Source: Faecalibacterium sp. HTF-F
GTDB taxonomy: Bacteria; Bacillota; Clostridia; Oscillospirales; Ruminococcaceae
Reading direction: 5' to 3'
DNA: 64,000 nucleotides
NCBI RefSeq assembly: GCF_023347535.1
Contig: NZ_CP094473.1
Span: 372,001-436,000 of the forward strand
Part shown: piece after piece, positions 18,112-26,162 of the stretch
Layout of the letters: each line of letters begins with the position of its first letter
How positions within the stretch are numbered: position 1 is the stretch's first letter
Translations under genes and position numbers: made by a program
Notes under the pieces: generated by a model
Told to the model about the DNA's origin: nothing
The model's input: only the letters and a program-made list of their open reading frames with translations
Databases searched by the model: none

Positions 18112-18384
18112 TTATCGAGAATACTCTTGAAACCATTTTGCAAAGCGTGATTTATTGAAAATAATGAATTTATATAGTTCTCCATTTTTCATATTAACTG
18201 TTGCAATTGGAAAGACTATCCACTTCCAAGAGATTTCTTTTATTTCCTGCATCGGCAAAACTAAATTTCTGTATTTTTTGTCAACTGTAAGCTTGTTTGT
18301 CTTGTAAGTAAGCGACTGACTATCGAGGTACAGACCTCCTCCAAGTATGCCATTGTGACACAAACTGCAAACAAAAGATTTCAT
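18112..18384 (-). CDS. Small orphan protein, PH-like beta-barrel candidate
   Basis: 90 aa, not confidently recognised. The N-terminus has a Cys-x2-Cys-His pattern (FVCSLCHNG). The remainder alternates short hydrophobic strands (GLYLDSQSLTYKTNK, LVLPMQEIKEISW, IATVNMKNGELYKFII) and ends in a helix (SRFAKWFQEY), the layout of GRAM/bacterial PH-like domains. A good GGAGGG ribosome site precedes the ATG at 18384 and a terminator follows. The gene is clearly AT-richer than its neighbours and lies beside a tRNA gene with duplicated 3' fragments, so recent acquisition is plausible. Function unknown. Confidence 0.6.
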   Translation of the reverse strand: MKSFVCSLCHNGILGGGLYLDSQSLTYKTNKLTVDKKYRNLVLPMQEIKEISWKWIVFPIATVNMKNGELYKFIIFNKSRFAKWFQEYSR

Positions 18385-18502
18385 AGAAACATCCCTCCAT
18401 TAAATTCCGATTTGTTGAACTGAGCCGAGTATACCACGCCTTGTTAAGAATATCAAAAGGCAGGATATCGCCTTCATGGTGATACCCTGCCTTTGCTTGT
18501 CC

Positions 18503-18533
18503 CGGTTCTCGTCCTGTACTGTCCACCAAAACA
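18503..18533 (+). repeat. Inverted partial copy A of the tRNA-Val 3' end
   Basis: CGGTTCTCGTCCTGTACTGT then CCACCAAAACA matches, with a few changes, the T-arm, acceptor strand, CCA and trailer of the intact tRNA-Val on the opposite strand (18746-18821). The rest of a tRNA is missing upstream, so this is a fragment and not a gene. Confidence 0.75.
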
Positions 18534-18607
18534 AAAAGACCTGACTCGAATGAGTCTGGCGGCATCTTTCTTGGTAGACATTCCTACGCATTGGGAACCG
18601 CGCACTA

Positions 18608-18634
18608 ACAAACACCCCACTGGGGTGTTTGTTG
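18608..18634. terminator. Perfect hairpin between tRNA fragments
   Basis: CAAACACCCCA pairs with TGGGGTGTTTG around a single base, flanked by A- and T-rich ends. It could terminate on either strand; no gene clearly uses it. Confidence 0.5.
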
Positions 18635-18658
18635 CCCCGCCTGCGGCGTGGCCGTGCT

Positions 18659-18678
18659 GTTCGAGTCCTGTACCGTCC
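18659..18678 (+). repeat. Inverted partial copy B of the tRNA-Val 3' end
   Basis: The 20 bp GTTCGAGTCCTGTACCGTCC are identical to the T-loop and acceptor strand of tRNA-Val but on the plus strand. The CCA and the rest of the tRNA are absent. Confidence 0.75.
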
Positions 18679-18708
18679 GGCTCCGACGTGGGTTAGTGGA
18701 TGACGCAA

Positions 18709-18744
18709 CAAAAAAGCCCCTGACCAAAGTCAGAGGCTCTTGTT
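18709..18744 (-). terminator. Terminator of tRNA-Val
   Basis: AGCCCCTGAC / GTCAGAGGCT stem; on the minus strand it follows the tRNA directly and is followed by TTTTTT. Confidence 0.8.
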
Positions 18745-18745
18745 T

Positions 18746-18821
18746 TGGTGGACGGTACAGGACTCGAACCTGTGACCTCCTGCACGTCAAGCAGATGCTC
18801 TACCAGCTGAGCTAACCGTCC
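18746..18821 (-). tRNA. tRNA-Val (anticodon GAC)
   Basis: Minus-strand cloverleaf: acceptor GGACGGT/ACCGTCC, D-arm GCTCAGCTGGTAGAGC, anticodon stem TCTGC with loop TTGACGT (anticodon GAC, reading GUC/GUU), T-arm ACAGG-TTCGAGT-CCTGT, discriminator A and an encoded CCA (18746-18748). Confidence 0.95.
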
Positions 18822-18888
18822 ATAAGTCATATCGACTTGAATAGTTTACCACAGCCTGTGCAAAAAAGCAATACTTTTCTGTGATTTT

Positions 18889-19491
18889 TTATTTTTCCAC
18901 CTTCAGCGACCTGCGGATGATATCATACAGCACCGGCTTCATGGCCTCGATGTCATCGGGCTTGCCCTCCAGCACGCTGGAATAGCACACCGACATGCAC
19001 ATGCTGCCCAGTGCCGTGATGCGCTGGTAGATCTCCCGCTCGGTGCGGCCGGCCATTTCCGGGCTGGTCAGCACCACGTTCAGCAGCTTGCGCATCAGCG
19101 GCTCGGCTTCGCGGCTGGCCTCGATCTGGTCCAGCCCCGGCCAGATGAAGTTGTGCTCCAGAAACTTGAGCACCAGCGTATCCTTCCGCAGCGCTTCGAT
19201 GATGTGGTCGATCACCGCCACCATCTTGTCCGGGAAGTTTTCGAGCTCTGTCTGCTTTTCCACCGCTTCGCACGCGTCGCTCAGCAGCTGGTAGCTCACC
19301 CGGCCCAGCAGCGCCTGCATCACCGCACCTTTATCCTGAAAATACAGATAAAAGGTGCCCTTGGCCACCTTGGCCCGGCTGGTGATGTCCTCCACGCTGG
19401 TTTTTGCGGCACCTCGCTCCAGAAACAGATCATAGGCTGCCTCCAGCAGCGCCCGGCGCTTCTCCTGCTTTTTGCCCTCCACGGTACCCAT
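18889..19491 (-). CDS. TetR/AcrR-family repressor of the divergent pump
   Basis: 200-aa TetR regulator. The N-terminal helix-turn-helix (about 12-58) contains TSVEDITSRAKVAKGTFYLYFQDKGAV, the canonical TetR signature. The C-terminal helical ligand domain is not conserved enough to name a ligand. It is divergent from the MMPL gene across 255 bp that carry two dyads flanking the MMPL promoter, so it most likely represses that operon and probably itself, releasing on binding an amphiphilic compound. ATG at 19491. The tRNA-Val gene follows after a short gap. Confidence 0.93.
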   Translation of the reverse strand: MGTVEGKKQEKRRALLEAAYDLFLERGAAKTSVEDITSRAKVAKGTFYLYFQDKGAVMQALLGRVSYQLLSDACEAVEKQTELENFPDKMVAVIDHIIEALRKDTLVLKFLEHNFIWPGLDQIEASREAEPLMRKLLNVVLTSPEMAGRTEREIYQRITALGSMCMSVCYSSVLEGKPDDIEAMKPVLYDIIRRSLKVEK

Positions 19492-19620
19492 AGTCCCTGA
19501 CGATTCCTCTTTTCCTCTTGTTTTCTCTCGCTCGTTCGTGCTGTATCAATATTTTAGCAGTCCCGGAAGGATAGCGCAAGGGCCAGTTCTTATACAATTT
19601 CAGGCAGTTGATAAGAAAAC

Positions 19621-19703
19621 TGACCTTTGGTCATTTTTTATTCTTGACACCCGGTCCGACATGATTATAATAGATTTTGCTTAGAAATGACCGAGAGTCA
19701 TTT
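19621..19703 (+). promoter_or_regulatory. MMPL operon promoter flanked by TetR operator candidates
   Basis: TTGACA (19644-19649) and TATAAT (19666-19671), spacer 16 bp. A dyad TGACCTTTGGTCA (19621-19633) lies upstream of the -35 and AAATGAC-N5-GTCATTT (19685-19703) downstream of the -10. Both share a TGAC/GTCA half-site, as expected for two TetR dimers bracketing one promoter. Confidence 0.75.
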
Positions 19704-19746
19704 TACTAAGATTCTTTAACCAAACCACTTTCTATGGAGGGTTCTC

Positions 19747-21846
19747 ATGAAAAAGATCGCACAGGGCATCGTGCGGTTGCGCAAGCTGATCTTAACAGTA
19801 GCATTCCTGCTGTTGATCCCTTCCGCGATCGGCGCGATCGCCACCCGCATCAACTATGACATCCTCACCTACCTGCCGCAGGATCTGGATTCCATGATCG
19901 GCGAGGTAGCCCTTGAGGACGATTTCCATCTGGCCTCCACCGGTATGATCACGGTAGAGGGCCTGCCCACAAACGAGCTCATCGCCATGAAGAAGGATAT
20001 CGAAGCCGTGCCCGGCGTCACCCAGACCTTCTGGCTCAGCGATGTGATCGACCCCAGCATCCCCACCGAGATGCTGCCCGCCGATGTGCAGCAGTTCATG
20101 TTCGGCAAGAACGATTCCACCATGCTGATCGTCCGCTTTGACGCTCCCAGCGCCAGCGACGAGACCATGGAAGCCGTCGCTCAGATCGAAAAGCTGCTGC
20201 GCAAGGACTGCTTCTTCGGCGGTATGAGCGTCATCCTGCAGGACACCAAGGCACTGGTCAATCAGGAAATGCCCATGTACATCCTGATCGCCGTGGGTGC
20301 CAGCCTGCTGGTGCTGTTCCTTTCGCTGGAAAGCACCATCACCCCGCTGCTGTTCATGCTGGGCCTTTTGTTCCCCATTGCGTACAACTTCGGCACCAAC
20401 ATCTTTCTGGGCCAGATTAGCTACATCACCGAAGCGCTGGCCACCGTGCTGCAGCTGGGTGTCACGATGGACTTCTCCATCTTCCTGCTGCACCGCTATC
20501 AGGAAGAGAAGGAGCTGCGCTCCTCTAACGAGGAGGCTATGACCAGCGCCATCTGCAAGACCATGACCTCCATCTCTGCTTCCAGCCTGACCACCATTGC
20601 AGGCTTCCTTGCACTGTGTGCCATGCGTTTGACGCTGGGCCGCGATATCGGCCTTGTCATGGCAAAGGGCGTTGCCCTCGGCGTCATCTGCACCGTGGTC
20701 ATCCTGCCCTCCCTGATCCTTACCTTTGATAAATGGGTGGAAAAGTACAAGCACCGCACCGTGATCCCCAAGCTGAAAAAGCTCAGCTACTTTGTTTCCA
20801 ACCACTCGGTGCCCATCGTGGTCGTCTTTATCCTCCTCCTCATCCCCTTTGCCATCGCGCAGAACAAGACCGAGGTGTACTACACCCTGTTTGACTCCCT
20901 GCCGCAGGACCTGACCGGCATCGTGGGCACCAACAAGCTGGGCGAGGACTTCGGCATGACCACCAGCCACTTTATTCTGGTGCATGACGACCTGACCGCC
21001 ACTGAGGTGAGCGACCTGTGCGATGAACTCAAGGACGTGGACGGCATTACGCAGGTGGTGAGTCTGGATTCCATCACCGGCCCGGGCTTCCAGACCGAGC
21101 TGCTGCCCGACAGCATCATGGAGATCCTGCAGTCCGGCGGCTACAAGCTGATTTTGGCCAACAGCTCCTATAAGACCGGCACGGATGCCATCAACAACCA
21201 GCTGGACGAGATGATCGGCCTGATCAAGAACGTAGACCCTGAGGGCGTCATCACCGGCGAGGGTGCCATGACGAAAGACCTGATCGAAGTGGCAGATGTG
21301 GACTTCAAGAACGTCAACGTCTGGTCCATCATGGCTGTTCTGGTCATCATCGCCGTTTCCTTCAAGAGCATTTCCATCCCGGCGCTGCTGGTGGCCAGCA
21401 TTGAAGCCGCCATCGCCATCAACATGGGCATCCCGTACTTCACCGGTACGCAGCTGCCCTTCATTGCAAGCATCGTCATCGGCACCATCCAGCTGGGTGC
21501 TACCGTGGACTACTCCATCCTGATGACCACCCGTTACCACGAGGAGCGTGCCTTTGGCCGCACCCCGAAGGAAGCCGCCCAGCAGTCGCTGGAGCACTGC
21601 AGCCAGTCCATCCTGACCAGCGGCCTGACCTTCTTTGCCGCCACCGTCGGTGTGGCTGCCATCAGTAAGATGGAGCTGCTGAAGAGCATCTGCCTGCTGA
21701 TCTCCCGCGGCGCACTGATCAGCATGGTGGTCATTCTGGTGGTGCTGCCCGCAGCCCTGATGCTGTGCGACTGGATCATCCGCCACACCACCCTCAAGTG
21801 GATGATACCCGAATCCGCCAACGCCAAGAAGTCTGAAAAGGAGTAA
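19747..21846 (+). CDS. MMPL/RND-family transporter (HAE3-type)
   Basis: Proton-driven export protein of the RND superfamily found in Gram-positives. 699 aa with the usual twelve-helix layout: one helix at 15-33, a large extracytoplasmic loop (about 40-170), five or six clustered helices (175-330), a thirteenth-to-centre helix near 350, a second loop (375-520), and a second helix cluster (525-680). Polar residues within the helices (VTMDFSIFLLHRYQEE and ATVDYSILMTTRYHEE) mark the two repeats and the proton-relay Asp. ATG with GGAGGG at good spacing. It is followed after 7 bp by the coiled exported partner, whose ribosome site overlaps the MMPL end. Export of lipids, hydrophobic drugs or bile-like amphiphiles is inferred. 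Confidence 0.92.
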   Translation: MKKIAQGIVRLRKLILTVAFLLLIPSAIGAIATRINYDILTYLPQDLDSMIGEVALEDDFHLASTGMITVEGLPTNELIAMKKDIEAVPGVTQTFWLSDVIDPSIPTEMLPADVQQFMFGKNDSTMLIVRFDAPSASDETMEAVAQIEKLLRKDCFFGGMSVILQDTKALVNQEMPMYILIAVGASLLVLFLSLESTITPLLFMLGLLFPIAYNFGTNIFLGQISYITEALATVLQLGVTMDFSIFLLHRYQEEKELRSSNEEAMTSAICKTMTSISASSLTTIAGFLALCAMRLTLGRDIGLVMAKGVALGVICTVVILPSLILTFDKWVEKYKHRTVIPKLKKLSYFVSNHSVPIVVVFILLLIPFAIAQNKTEVYYTLFDSLPQDLTGIVGTNKLGEDFGMTTSHFILVHDDLTATEVSDLCDELKDVDGITQVVSLDSITGPGFQTELLPDSIMEILQSGGYKLILANSSYKTGTDAINNQLDEMIGLIKNVDPEGVITGEGAMTKDLIEVADVDFKNVNVWSIMAVLVIIAVSFKSISIPALLVASIEAAIAINMGIPYFTGTQLPFIASIVIGTIQLGATVDYSILMTTRYHEERAFGRTPKEAAQQSLEHCSQSILTSGLTFFAATVGVAAISKMELLKSICLLISRGALISMVVILVVLPAALMLCDWIIRHTTLKWMIPESANAKKSEKE

Positions 21847-21853
21847 TTGCGTT

Positions 21854-23764
21854 ATGAAAAAATCGCTTCGTTTCGCCAGTGCGGCGCTGGCTCTGACACT
21901 CGCCGCAGGCTGCGCCATGCCTGCATTTGCAGCTGGTAAGAGCAGCTTTTCCAAATCCGAGACTGTCTATGCTGTGATGAACGGCGACGGCTCCATCAAG
22001 AGCACCACCGTCAGCGAGCACCTGTACAGCGCCTCCGGCCTGTCCGGCGTCACCGACAAGACCACCCTGACCGACATCCAGAACACCGAGAGCGATGCCG
22101 AGTTCACCCAGAACGGCGAAGAGCTGGTCTGGAACACCGAGGACACCGATGTTTACTACAAGGGCAATACCGACAAGGCCCTGCCCATCGATGTGAAGGT
22201 GACCTACGCTCTGGACGGGCAGGAGGCTGCACTGGAAGACCTCATCGGCAAGAGCGGCCATCTGACCGTGACCGTTGCCCTGAAGAACAATGAGACCGGC
22301 ACCGTGAACGTGAACGGCAAGGACCGCACCATCGTCACCCCGCTGATCACCGCTGTGGGCGTCATTCTGGGCGGGGATGCTTCCAACGTGACCGCAGAAC
22401 ACGGCATGGTCGAGAGCGCCGCCAAGAGCAGCGTTGCCGCCTTTGTCACCCTGCCGGGCGTGAAGGATTCCCTGTCCGGCCTGCTGCCCGATGAGGTGGA
22501 CAGCATCGAAGACTATCTGCAGGACACCGTTACCGTTGAGGCGGATGTCACCGAGCTGACCTGCCCGCAGGTCATGGTGGCCTGTGCCACCAGCACGGCC
22601 GCTCTGGGTACGAGCAACGTGTTCGACCTGAGCAGCATCAACGACCTGACCGACGGCATCAACCAGCTGAACGATGCCATGAGCCAGCTCATGGACGGCG
22701 CTTCCCAGCTGGTGGACGGCACCTCTCAGCTGGCAAACGGTGTTCTGGCCCTGCTGGACGGTGCCAACACCCTGAACAACGGTGCTGCCGCGCTGGACGA
22801 CGGCCTTGGCCAGCTGACCAACGGTCTGGACACCCTGAGCGCCAACAATGCAGCACTGAACGCCGGTGCGCAGCAGGTGGCGGACGGTGTGCTGGCTTCT
22901 GCCAACAAGACCCTGAAGGAAGGCGGCCTGATCGACGAGGACATGACATGGTCGAACTACGAGGCTGTGATCGACAACATCCTCACCATGAACGATAAGA
23001 CCCTCGCTGCCGGACGCCGCAAGATCGTGCGCACCGTGTGGGAGCAGGCTCCCAGCTTCAAGGACAGCCAGCTGGATCTGGCTCTGTATCTGTCCGCGAC
23101 CAAGACGAACCACGATCTGGAAGCAGCCCTCAAGCTGATGCAGAACTACGACCCCTCCATGCTGTGCGGTCTGGTGCAGCTGCTGACCAGCGAGGATGCC
23201 AAGAACACCGCCAAGGCTGAGTTGAAGTATCAGGTGGAGAACAGTCAGGATATGGCCGATGTCCGCGCCCTGAAGACCAGCCTTTCTCAGATCCAGTTTT
23301 TTGTTTCCAGCGTGAACCAGTACACCGCAGGCGTGCAGACCGCTGCGGACGGTGCCCACTCCGCAAAGGATGGCAGCGCACAGCTGGCTGCAGGCACCAA
23401 GACCCTGTATGACGGCGTGAACACCCTGAACACCGGTGCAGGTCAGTTGAATGACGGCGCAGGCCGACTGAACGACGGTCTGAACCAGTTCAACGAGGAA
23501 GGCATCTCCAAGCTGACCGGCGCGCTGGATCAGGATCAGCTCCATGGCCTGAAGACCGTGCTGGACGAGATGACCGACCGCCTGAACGACTACACCAGCT
23601 TTGCCGGTGCACCGGATGATGCCGAGAGCAGCGTCAAGTTCGTCTATAAGACCGCCGAGACGGCTGCCTCTGTGGACGTTGCTGCAGCCGAGACCGAGAC
23701 CGTGAAGGAAGGCAACATCTTCACCCGTCTGTGGCAGCGCATCGTGAACCTGTTCAAGTTCTGA
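21854..23764 (+). CDS. Exported YhgE/X-domain-like coiled partner of the MMPL pump
   Basis: 636 aa with a signal peptide (1-27; lipobox-like AAGC followed by a PAFA cleavage-like site). A beta-rich region (30-200) is followed by long helical stretches of heptad-like repeats, LxDGxxQLxxG, at about 265-345 and 495-555, as in YhgE/Pip and the ALM1-type proteins paired with MMPL pumps. The end (NIFTRLWQRIVNLFKF) is amphipathic and may touch the membrane. Such proteins are thought to form an extracellular conduit or scaffold through the Gram-positive wall; that role is inferred. Co-transcribed with the pump; terminator at 23810-23852. Confidence 0.8.
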   Translation: MKKSLRFASAALALTLAAGCAMPAFAAGKSSFSKSETVYAVMNGDGSIKSTTVSEHLYSASGLSGVTDKTTLTDIQNTESDAEFTQNGEELVWNTEDTDVYYKGNTDKALPIDVKVTYALDGQEAALEDLIGKSGHLTVTVALKNNETGTVNVNGKDRTIVTPLITAVGVILGGDASNVTAEHGMVESAAKSSVAAFVTLPGVKDSLSGLLPDEVDSIEDYLQDTVTVEADVTELTCPQVMVACATSTAALGTSNVFDLSSINDLTDGINQLNDAMSQLMDGASQLVDGTSQLANGVLALLDGANTLNNGAAALDDGLGQLTNGLDTLSANNAALNAGAQQVADGVLASANKTLKEGGLIDEDMTWSNYEAVIDNILTMNDKTLAAGRRKIVRTVWEQAPSFKDSQLDLALYLSATKTNHDLEAALKLMQNYDPSMLCGLVQLLTSEDAKNTAKAELKYQVENSQDMADVRALKTSLSQIQFFVSSVNQYTAGVQTAADGAHSAKDGSAQLAAGTKTLYDGVNTLNTGAGQLNDGAGRLNDGLNQFNEEGISKLTGALDQDQLHGLKTVLDEMTDRLNDYTSFAGAPDDAESSVKFVYKTAETAASVDVAAAETETVKEGNIFTRLWQRIVNLFKF

Positions 23765-23809
23765 TAAGCCATTTCCGAGAACTCATGATGAACCTCTTTT
23801 CATAGAGAA

Positions 23810-23852
23810 GCAGAAGCCCCCGGCTGCGAATTGCAGCCGGGGGCTTCTGCTT
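23810..23852 (+). terminator. Terminator of the MMPL operon
   Basis: GCAGAAGCCCCCGGCTGC and its inverted copy form an 18-bp perfect stem around a 6-nt loop, followed by TTTGCG. The rest of 23853-24162 is GC-rich non-coding sequence apart from the second hairpin at 23949-23990. Confidence 0.8.
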
Positions 23853-23948
23853 TGCGACCATTTTATGTCAGCTTCTTCCTTCCACACAGCGGCTCCGGCA
23901 GAGAGCCTGCGCAGACAGATGCTGTTTTCCTTTCCGGCCCCTTTCGTG

Positions 23949-23990
23949 AAAAAGCAGATCAGCCAGGCCCGCGGGCCTGGCTGATCTGCA
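23949..23990 (-). terminator. Terminator after lrgB
   Basis: A near loop-free perfect palindrome, GCAGATCAGCCAGGCCC followed by its inverse, with a T run on the minus-strand side (complement of GAAAAAGC). It lies about 170 bp beyond the lrgB stop. Confidence 0.65.
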
Positions 23991-24162
23991 ATATCAAAAA
24001 ATTTTCCGCTGATATATTCGGGTTGCGGCTCCCTGCAGCTGCCTCGTGCCTTGGACGGCACTCGCATCTTGCAGGCCGCGGCCCCAACAGCTCCTTCCTG
24101 TTTCTGCCGCTGGCAGCGGTCGTCGCTGTTGCAGAGCGAATGCGGCGGCCATTTTAAATCGT

Positions 24163-24870
24163 TTAATTGATCAGATTTACGAACACCGGGCAGAGCACGG
24201 CGGTCAGCACACCGGCCACGGCAATGGAAAGGCCGCTCATGGCACCTTCCACCTCGCCCATCTGCAGGGCCTTGCTGGTGCCCACGGCGTGGGCCGCAGT
24301 GCCGATGCCCACGCCCTTAGCAATGGGGTCGGTGATATGGAACAGCTTGCACACGGTCTCGGCCAGCAGGGCACCCACGATGCCGGTGACGATCACGATG
24401 GCACCGGTCAGTGCCGCAATGCCGCCCAGCTCTGCGGCCACATCCATGCTGATGGCGGTGGTCACGGACTTGGGCAGCAGGGTGGCATACTGCTCACGGG
24501 TCAGGTCCAGCGCAAGCGCCAGAGCCAGTGCACTGCCAAGGCTCACCAGCGTGCCCACCGAAATGCCCGCAATGATGGCGGCGGCATTCTCTTTCAGCAG
24601 GTCGATCTTCTCATACAGCGGGATGGCCAGCGCCACCGTGGCGGGCAGCAGCAGGTAATTCACCGGTGCTGCGCTGATCTTATAGTCCGCATACGGGATC
24701 TTGCACACCGAAAGAAACACGATGACAAAAATGCTGCCCAGCAGCAGCGGGTTGAAGATGGCCTTGCCGGTCAGCTTGTTGATGAGGGCGCCCAGCGCAA
24801 AAGCGGCCAGTGTGAGCAGCACGCCCCATGCGGCAGAGCCGGACAGAAAATCATTCAGCAGCTGCGTCAT
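24163..24870 (-). CDS. lrgB: LrgB/CidB family membrane protein
   Basis: Partner of LrgA/CidA, first described as antiholin/holin-like and now linked in some bacteria to export of pyruvate, glycolate or other small acids and to control of murein hydrolases. 235 aa, six or more hydrophobic segments, with LrgB landmarks LLPKSVTTAISMDVAAELGG and AAHAVGTSKALQMGEVEGAMSGL. The start lies inside the 3' end of the lrgA-like gene (about 20 bp overlap), so translation is coupled. A terminator hairpin lies further downstream. Confidence 0.92.
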   Translation of the reverse strand: MTQLLNDFLSGSAAWGVLLTLAAFALGALINKLTGKAIFNPLLLGSIFVIVFLSVCKIPYADYKISAAPVNYLLLPATVALAIPLYEKIDLLKENAAAIIAGISVGTLVSLGSALALALALDLTREQYATLLPKSVTTAISMDVAAELGGIAALTGAIVIVTGIVGALLAETVCKLFHITDPIAKGVGIGTAAHAVGTSKALQMGEVEGAMSGLSIAVAGVLTAVLCPVFVNLIN

Positions 24871-25228
24871 TGTCGGCCTCCTTGTTTTTGCGGCCGCTCA
24901 GGGCCTGCGTGGTCTTGCCTGCGCTTACCATCACCAGCACCGTCACCGGGATGATGGCAATAAGGATGGGCAGCAGCATTTCGCCCATTTCTGCCCACAG
25001 CTCCATCACACCGGCGGCAGCGGGCACGAACAGCAGCGGGAAGATGCCGGTGAGGTAGGTACCCACCTCTTTTACGTCCTCCAGCTTGATCAGCCGGAAG
25101 TTCAAAGCCAGCAGCAAAAGCACCAGTCCGTACACGCTGGCCGGCACCGGCAGGGGCAGCACACAGTGAAGGATCTCACCTAAAAAGCAAAACGCAAGAA
25201 TGCGTGCAAACTGAAAAATGTATTTCGT
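24851..25228 (-). CDS. lrgA: LrgA/CidA family protein, apparent ACG start
   Basis: 125-aa LrgA-like protein with four membrane helices; PVPASVYGLVLLLLALNF and GVMELWAEMGEMLLP are family landmarks. The best promoter (25281-25309) gives a transcript starting near 25274. From there to the first helix the frame has no ATG, GTG or TTG, while AAGGAG (25238-25243) is followed at 9 nt by ACG-AAA-TAC-ATT-TTT-CAG. Homologs typically begin with a Met-Lys-Tyr-like sequence here, so ACG at 25226-25228 appears to replace ATG. Either a near-cognate start is used, or there is a mutation or assembly error. In-frame ATGs further upstream (25303 and 25339) overlap or precede the promoter. Confidence 0.75.
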   Translation of the reverse strand, partial: TKYIFQFARILAFCFLGEILHCVLPLPVPASVYGLVLLLLALNFRLIKLEDVKEVGTYLTGIFPLLFVPAAAGVMELWAEMGEMLLPILIAIIPVTVLVMVSAGKTTQALSGRKNKEADNDAAAE

Positions 25229-25280
25229 AGCAAAACGCTCCTTCCTCGGGTAAAAGTGTAAAAAGTCACATCGAATGTAA

Positions 25281-25309
25281 AGTATACCGCAGTAGTTCCA
25301 AACCATCAA
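25281..25309 (-). promoter_or_regulatory. lrgAB promoter
   Basis: Minus-strand TTGATG (25304-25309) and TATACT (25281-25286), spacer 17 bp. It places the transcript start downstream of every canonical in-frame start codon of the lrgA frame. Confidence 0.7.
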
Positions 25310-25355
25310 CCGTGATTCTGGATAAGAAAAACTGCACATTTTTCCCAGAACTGTG

Positions 25356-25390
25356 CAAAAAAAGGCGCACCGCAGAAACGGTGCGTCAAA
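25356..25390 (-). terminator. Terminator after the NERD gene
   Basis: GGCGCACCG / CGGTGCGTC stem with a 6-nt loop, followed on the minus strand by TTTTTTT; just downstream of the 25394 stop. Confidence 0.8.
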
Positions 25391-25393
25391 AGA

Positions 25394-26149
25394 CTATTCA
25401 TTATAGATGAAATGGCACTTTGGATAATTCGAACAGCCCCAAAATGTTTTTCCGGCTCCAGAACCCTGTCTGGCCACCCGAGGAACCAACCGTCCTCCGC
25501 ATTGCGGACATGTCCATGTTCCATCTGGTTGGATAATGGGGTAGTGTTTTGCGCGAACCTCTTCTATATGTCTTGCTTTCTGTTCATCTGATGCGTCTGT
25601 AAACTTAACAAGAAGCGAATAAAGCTCATCAATTTTTTCATTTGACAGGTATCTTCCCATCTGTTGCGCATTTCCTGAAATATCCTGCAAAAGATATTCA
25701 TAGTAGGTCACATGATGATTCCCGCTCGTCAGTCGGATGTTCTTTAATTCGCAGTTATCTCCGAACACTATATAAGAATAGTATGGAAATGTATCATCCT
25801 GAAGCAATTCCATCAGTGCATAAATGTGGATTTCATTTTGCCACAGCGGATTATAAAATTGTTTTTTCGCTGCAATGCCTCCTACACTTTGCAGGCATTG
25901 CGTCCAATACTCCTGTTCTTCATCTCCAAAAATCCAGCCACTGTAATTCTTGGACTCAATCACATAAACACCTGATTCATGAAGAAAAATCAAATCAATT
26001 TCTGTCGTTCCGCCATTATGCTTTGGAATATAGCAATTGGGCAGAAATGCTTTTCGGCCCTTAATGCGGGCTAAATCACGATATATGATATCTTCTCCAA
26101 TTTCGCCTTTTTCCTCTGGACTCACGAAACCATTATATATAGACCTCAT
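25394..26149 (-). CDS. NERD-domain protein with topoisomerase-type zinc finger
   Basis: 251 aa. The NERD (nuclease-related) domain occupies about 12-120: GEIGEDIIYRDL, then TEIDLIFLHESGVYVIESKNYSG with the PD-(D/E)xK-like Asp and ExK. A middle helical part (about 125-195) is followed by a C-terminal four-Cys zinc finger of topoisomerase I type (CPQCGGRLV...GSNYP-like FWGCSNYPKCHFIY). Probably a DNA-binding or processing protein; related NERD fusions occur in mobile or stress loci. Codon use is AT-rich compared with neighbours. ATG at 26149 has only a weak GAGAA upstream and lies 13 bp after the Rrf2 stop, so expression likely depends on the Rrf2 transcript. A terminator follows. Confidence 0.85.
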   Translation of the reverse strand: MRSIYNGFVSPEEKGEIGEDIIYRDLARIKGRKAFLPNCYIPKHNGGTTEIDLIFLHESGVYVIESKNYSGWIFGDEEQEYWTQCLQSVGGIAAKKQFYNPLWQNEIHIYALMELLQDDTFPYYSYIVFGDNCELKNIRLTSGNHHVTYYEYLLQDISGNAQQMGRYLSNEKIDELYSLLVKFTDASDEQKARHIEEVRAKHYPIIQPDGTWTCPQCGGRLVPRVARQGSGAGKTFWGCSNYPKCHFIYNE

Positions 26150-26162
26150 AGAAAATCAATTC

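Noticed and set aside
19792..21954. A 720-codon minus-strand frame antisense to the MMPL gene
   Set aside because: Complement artefact of a clear transporter gene; His/Gln/Gly-rich with no recognisable domain.
22600..23500. Repeats inside the coiled exported protein as possible CRISPR or tandem DNA repeat
   Set aside because: They are degenerate protein-level heptads (L-x-D-G) in a continuous frame, without constant repeat and variable spacer structure.
25303..25339. Canonical ATG starts for lrgA further upstream
   Set aside because: Both lie at or before the best promoter and would add residues with no similarity to LrgA; no ribosome site precedes them.
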